Assembly: GCA_013397075.1 (NCBI GenBank)
Contig: VWZS01001985.1
Coordinates: 186,001 to 250,000, forward strand
Length of the DNA: 64,000 bases
Reading direction: 5' to 3'
Origin: Rhabdornis inornatus
Lineage: Eukaryota > Chordata > Aves > Passeriformes > Rhabdornithidae
In this document: positions 60,071 through 64,000 of the stretch, piece after piece
How the letters are laid out: each line of letters starts with the position of its first letter
How positions within the stretch are numbered: position 1 is the first letter of the stretch
The notes under the pieces: generated by a model
Told to the model about the DNA's origin: nothing
Databases searched by the model: none
The model's input: only the letters and a program-made list of their open reading frames with translations
Made by a program: the position numbers and the translations under genes

Positions 60071-61278
60071 TATCTTGAGCTGCAGGATGCTTTGGTACAT
60101 CAATATTTGAGGTAGTAGTGGGACTGTGAGGGATCTGCAGTGTACTTGAGGAATGGCAGCACTTCCTCAGGTCAGTGACCAACCCCAAAAGCTTTGTTGC
60201 TTGGTGTTGGAAAACTCAGCTCTGCTAAATCTCAAACAAACAAAAAAAAATTTAAAAAATCTGGTTTGCCTCATCTAGAAATTGGAGATCTGATGCTGCC
60301 TCTATCGACAAATTGGACTTTATTCTCATGTAAGTAAAGGAAAAAAGAATGAGTTCATTGGCATTCTCCTTGCACAAATAATATGTGCAGCACTTCACAA
60401 AGGCAGCAGATAAAAGTAACATTATTTTATTTATCAGCAATGATGGGAAGGAAAATGCAAGTGAAGTACTTGCTTGAAAGTGTGTAGTAAGATGACTTTG
60501 TGTGTGAAGTATTGGTTTCTTGGAGTTTGGCAGCAATTTATTTGTTACAGAACTCCATTCTGAACGCTATTTCCAACAAAACATGGCCATCAGTGATATG
60601 GATAAGGATTTTGGAAAGCTGAGACTTTGAAAATTCATTTGGGAGCATCTCCATTAAGGATCATTAGGACCAGTCCCTGCATGTGCAGGGAAGACTGTGG
60701 AACCAGCTCTTACTGGCATAAGTATTTTGTTTTTACACAAAAATCCCTAGTGCTGTAAGCAGAAAGAGACACAAAATATAGGGCAGCAATATCCTTTTAA
60801 GTATTTTGGGGGGTTTTTTTACATTTTTCCTTGCTGCTTCTTTTCTCTCATGGTGCAGTCCTGGAGAAAACATTATAAATTCCCTAGTGCTCAGTTTCTA
60901 GTGTGTATTTAATCTGTCTGCATTCAAATGGTAATAGACTGTTACAGGGATACCTTCACACAGGTGCCTGGTGTGTATAATACCTCTTCATTACAGCACT
61001 GAGTGAACTAGATCTTTTTTTTTTTTAATATTAATCTCTTTAGGTTTGCACAAGCGGTGCCACACATCATAATTTTAAGCTCCCAGCTGATGACTCATTC
61101 CATTACTCCCAAGCCCATGCAGAGCAAGGCAAGAGATTGTCTGGCTCTCCATCTCTGCTGGATAAAACCCTGTGTGCAACCAGAGCTTTGTGAGGATTCA
61201 GGGGAGGAAGCTATTTCCAAGGATGAAGCTTTGTTAAAGGCACAAAGAAGGCAGCTGAAATGGAATGAAGAGTCTGTC
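60071..61278. other. Non-coding DNA, no gene recognised
   Basis: About 1.2 kb of AT-rich sequence with a T-run at about 61016-61026. Nothing else recognised. Confidence 0.55.
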
Positions 61279-61415
61279 TCCATCCCTGGCAGTGTCCAAG
61301 GCCAGGTTGGACAGGGCTTGGAGTAACCTGGGGTAGAGGAAGGTGTCCCTGCTGATGACTAGATCAGTTTTAAGGTCTCTTTCCACCCAAACCATCCTGA
61401 GTTTCTCTGTGATTC
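61279..61415 (+). mobile_element. CR1 LINE 3' tail
   Basis: Plus-strand tail: tccatccctggcagtgtcca, aaggccaggttggacagggc, ggtgtccctgctgatgacta, then aaggtctctttccacccaaa and a final ctctgtgattctct that resembles the short terminal repeat of CR1. About 137 bp. Confidence 0.94.
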
Positions 61416-61776
61416 TCTCAGCTCCCTCACAGCCTCTGCCTGGAGTCACCAGCCCTGTGGCCTCCAGAAGTTATGGAGTAAATAATTTGGGTTCCATTCC
61501 AGATGCCAGATCTGCTCCCTGGGCACAGCTGCATGCAGAGCAGTGTCCTGTGCTGTCCTTGCTCCATGGGGAGGTTACAGGGAGCAAAGCCAAGCTGTGC
61601 CTCCCTGGGAGCTGCAGTGGGGAGGGAGCACAAGGGATCTGTGTGCCAGGGCAGCCAGGTGCTGACCAGCACCTCTCACCTCTTGTCAGCTATCCCAGCC
61701 TCTGGGTTTGTCATGGGAACCCCAGCAAAGCCCAGGGAGCTGCTGGGGCTGGACCTGCAGCCAGGCAGCCCAGAGG
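61416..61776. other. GC-richer non-coding stretch
   Basis: About 360 bp, richer in GC than most of the window. The reading frames that cross it (151, 114 and 102 codons) owe part of their length to the neighbouring GGAT repeat. No domain recognised. Confidence 0.5.
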
Positions 61777-61899
61777 GGATGGATGGATGGATGGATAATG
61801 GATGGATGATGGATGGATGGATGGATGATGGATGGATGGATGGATGATGGATGGATGATGGATGGATGGATGGATGGATGATGGATGGATGGATGGATG
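61777..61899 (+). repeat. GGAT tetranucleotide microsatellite
   Basis: About 120 bp of GGAT units broken at semi-regular intervals by a unit lacking one G (producing gatgatgg). The interruptions create a secondary period of roughly 11 to 19 bases. Low-complexity peptides rich in His, Pro and Ser appear on the minus strand and are artefacts. Confidence 0.97.
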
Positions 61900-63914
61900 C
61901 AGTGGAGCTCGGGCAGCTTTGTCTCCTCATGGCCAACACCTGCCCAGCTCCTCTGGCAGTGTCACACAGAGCTCTGTAGGACATTCAGCTGGTCTCAGGA
62001 GGACTGACTGAGCTATTCCCATTACCTCAGTGAATTTCTACAGATGAAGCAATAAGGCACCAGTCTGGTCATCTGAAATGACCCTGAGACTAAAGAATTT
62101 TATGGCCTTTTTCTTGCCCCCCAGAGAGTCTTAAAAAGAACTCCCCAACATAAAAGTGGAGAAAGACAATTATTAAAGGCAGTAACTACAGTGCTGGGGA
62201 CTGTGACTAAGAAAGGTTCTCAGAAACAGGGATTTGGAGCATGACATGCTGAAGAAATTCGTGCTGCTTTAAACAGAAGTAGTTGCAAATGTGACAGTGC
62301 ATACAGACAATATGTTTCAAGTGTTTGGGACCCTGATAGATTATTGAATACTGCATATTACCAGGCGTGAAGTGAAATTAAGGAAAATATCCCGAATGGA
62401 AGGCAGGAGCAGAGGAAAAGTTCCAGCAAAGCTGAAATGATCTGAAAATAAGGAAGAGAACTAGGAGGGATTGATGCAGTTCTTCATCAGCATGAGGAAT
62501 GCTGTCAGTGGAAGGAGAGGAAGAGTAGATAGATTTCTGACAGGAACAGGTCCTTACAAACTCCAAGTGTGAGAGTTTCCTGTTCTCTCCTGCCACCTGT
62601 GTTCAGCTCTAAGTGAAAACTAGAAGCAGAACAAGAGAAGTTTTAAAGGAGCTCAAGATTTGTCCAATATTCCATGAGCATGGGCCATGACATGGAAACA
62701 AAGGATGGATTGTTTCCATTCATTTTCCTTAAGCAACTCAGCCCTTTTTTCTCCCATAATTAAAATTATATATATTTCTATTCTTGGAAAACTTTGCTTG
62801 GAAAACATGATCCAGAGTTACTGATGGCTAAAATGCAGAGCATTAGGAGAAAACCAGGAACTTGATTGCTTAAATCTTTAAAGTCTGGAGAGAGAACAGA
62901 GGGAATATGTGTAAAAGCAAAAAGACACACAAAACGTAGTATTGGAAGAGCTTCCACATCTTGACTGATTGTAATTACTTAGATGTTAATAATTTTTGCC
63001 TGTTAAGCTAGGTTCTGGCTGGGAAAAGGAAGCTATATTATTAGGCTTCTTCCTTGAAAAGGTTCTGTTTCCAAGATACTGGAAGTATGGAGAGACTTCC
63101 AAAGGCAAATTTCAGTTAGGCACAGTCAATTAAAGCTGAACAACAGGATAAAAAGTCTCCTTGGATAACTCTTGGCCCTGGTGGTAGACTAACACCATAT
63201 AATTAGCACCGAGTTGGCAACTGTCTGTAGAACATTTGACAGAGGAAAGAGCTCCCTCCCCTGTGATTTCTTCTCCCAGCCAAAGCCCGCATTGCCCGTT
63301 CCTGGGTGTTGGGAAAACCCAGATTTTAAATAAAAAAGAATTTCCTACATCCTCATGTCCTTCCTGGCAGGACCTTAGGAGCACTTTCTCCTGTGTCATA
63401 TTCAGCTTTGCTCTGAAACATGTCACTGTGCTCACCCAGGCAGTGATGCATGGCAGAGCTCTCCAAAAAGCTTGAGCAATCACTTGAGGCCCTGGGATAG
63501 CAATCAGCTATGCAAAATGACAATCATCTATCACTTTGTGATGTCTTCAGAAGAGAAGTGAGAAAAACACGATCTTGGGTGTTTTGGTAAAGAAACTGCA
63601 TGATAAACAAAATCTCTGCAGTTCTGCACAGCATAACCTGGCAGCAGAGACTCCAAACTTCATCTGGAGCAGCCTACATTCTGAAAACAGATCTGGGGAG
63701 AGTTACTACACACTGGAATATCCCCAAAAACTCAGAAACAAGAGTGAAGTTACCAGGAAAATATACATGTTGCTTTCCTCCAGTCTGTGCATAATGTGAG
63801 ACATCTCCAGTATCACAGCATATCCACCCAGCAGGGAAAGGAGTGGATGAATGAAATATCATCTCCCTAAGCTCTGGATGGTGAAAAAATACATATTTTT
63901 AAGTAGATGTTTCC
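61900..63914. other. Non-coding DNA, no gene recognised
   Basis: About 2 kb of unique sequence with short reading frames only. No repeat family recognised. Confidence 0.55.
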
Positions 63915-64000
63915 CAGGCAGTGTTCAAGGCCTGGGTGGATGGGGCACTGGGCCAGAGGTGTCCCTGCCCATGGCAGGAGGTTGGAACAAGAGGAGCTTT
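63915..64000 (+). mobile_element. CR1 LINE 3' tail, cut by the window end
   Basis: Plus-strand CR1: aggcagtgttcaaggcctgg, tgggccagaggtgtccctgc, ccatggcaggaggttggaac, reaching the last base. The final part of the tail (ccaacccaaaccattct type) should lie just beyond the window. Confidence 0.92.

Noticed and set aside
61343..61984. Overlapping reading frames on both strands ending in low-complexity peptide
   Set aside because: They start near a CR1 tail and are extended by the GGAT microsatellite. No domain is visible.
1..64000. tRNA, snRNA, CRISPR-like arrays or bacterial-type operons
   Set aside because: No cloverleaf-type or regularly spaced repeat-spacer patterns were seen on reading both strands. 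The sequence is clearly vertebrate.

Overview
The window reads as vertebrate nuclear DNA from a bird, most likely a songbird. Fifteen CR1 LINE tails are recognisable by the conserved CR1 3' end, and the long terminal repeats (LTRs) look like avian endogenous retrovirus LTRs. No mammalian SINE or L1 sequence was seen. Reading frames are short, overlapping and full of shadows, and I could not support any protein-coding exon, tRNA, rRNA or small RNA gene on either strand. The window is best described as an intergenic or large-intron stretch.

Layout. 1-16 kb is mostly single-copy DNA with CR1 tails at 981 and 8667. At 16.1-16.85 kb a CR1 scrap is followed by a nine-unit minisatellite whose short units each carry a G-quadruplex motif on the minus strand. 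18.9-31.3 kb holds six CR1 tails in both orientations, separated by unique DNA. 34.3-40.1 kb is the retroviral part: a solo LTR with a perfect 6-bp target duplication (34332-34921), an LTR-like segment with unclear ends (35308-35835), and a nested pair in which a CpG-rich LTR (39101-39763, 6-bp duplication) sits inside another LTR (38745-40070, 5-bp duplication). A diverged relative of the outer LTR lies at 54808-55368 without the inner insert, so it shows the empty site. 45.7-46.7 kb has a diverged duplication on either side of a CR1 tail. 59.9-61.9 kb has two microsatellites, one flanked by inverted-repeat arms. The window ends inside another CR1 tail.

No genes work together here. The informative content is the order of insertions (outer LTR first, inner LTR second), the repeat arrays, and some long repeat-free AT-rich blocks that could hold conserved non-coding elements; that last point is inference only. 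I found no convincing new biological system. The strongest observations are the nested solo LTRs with both target duplications intact and the G-quadruplex minisatellite.
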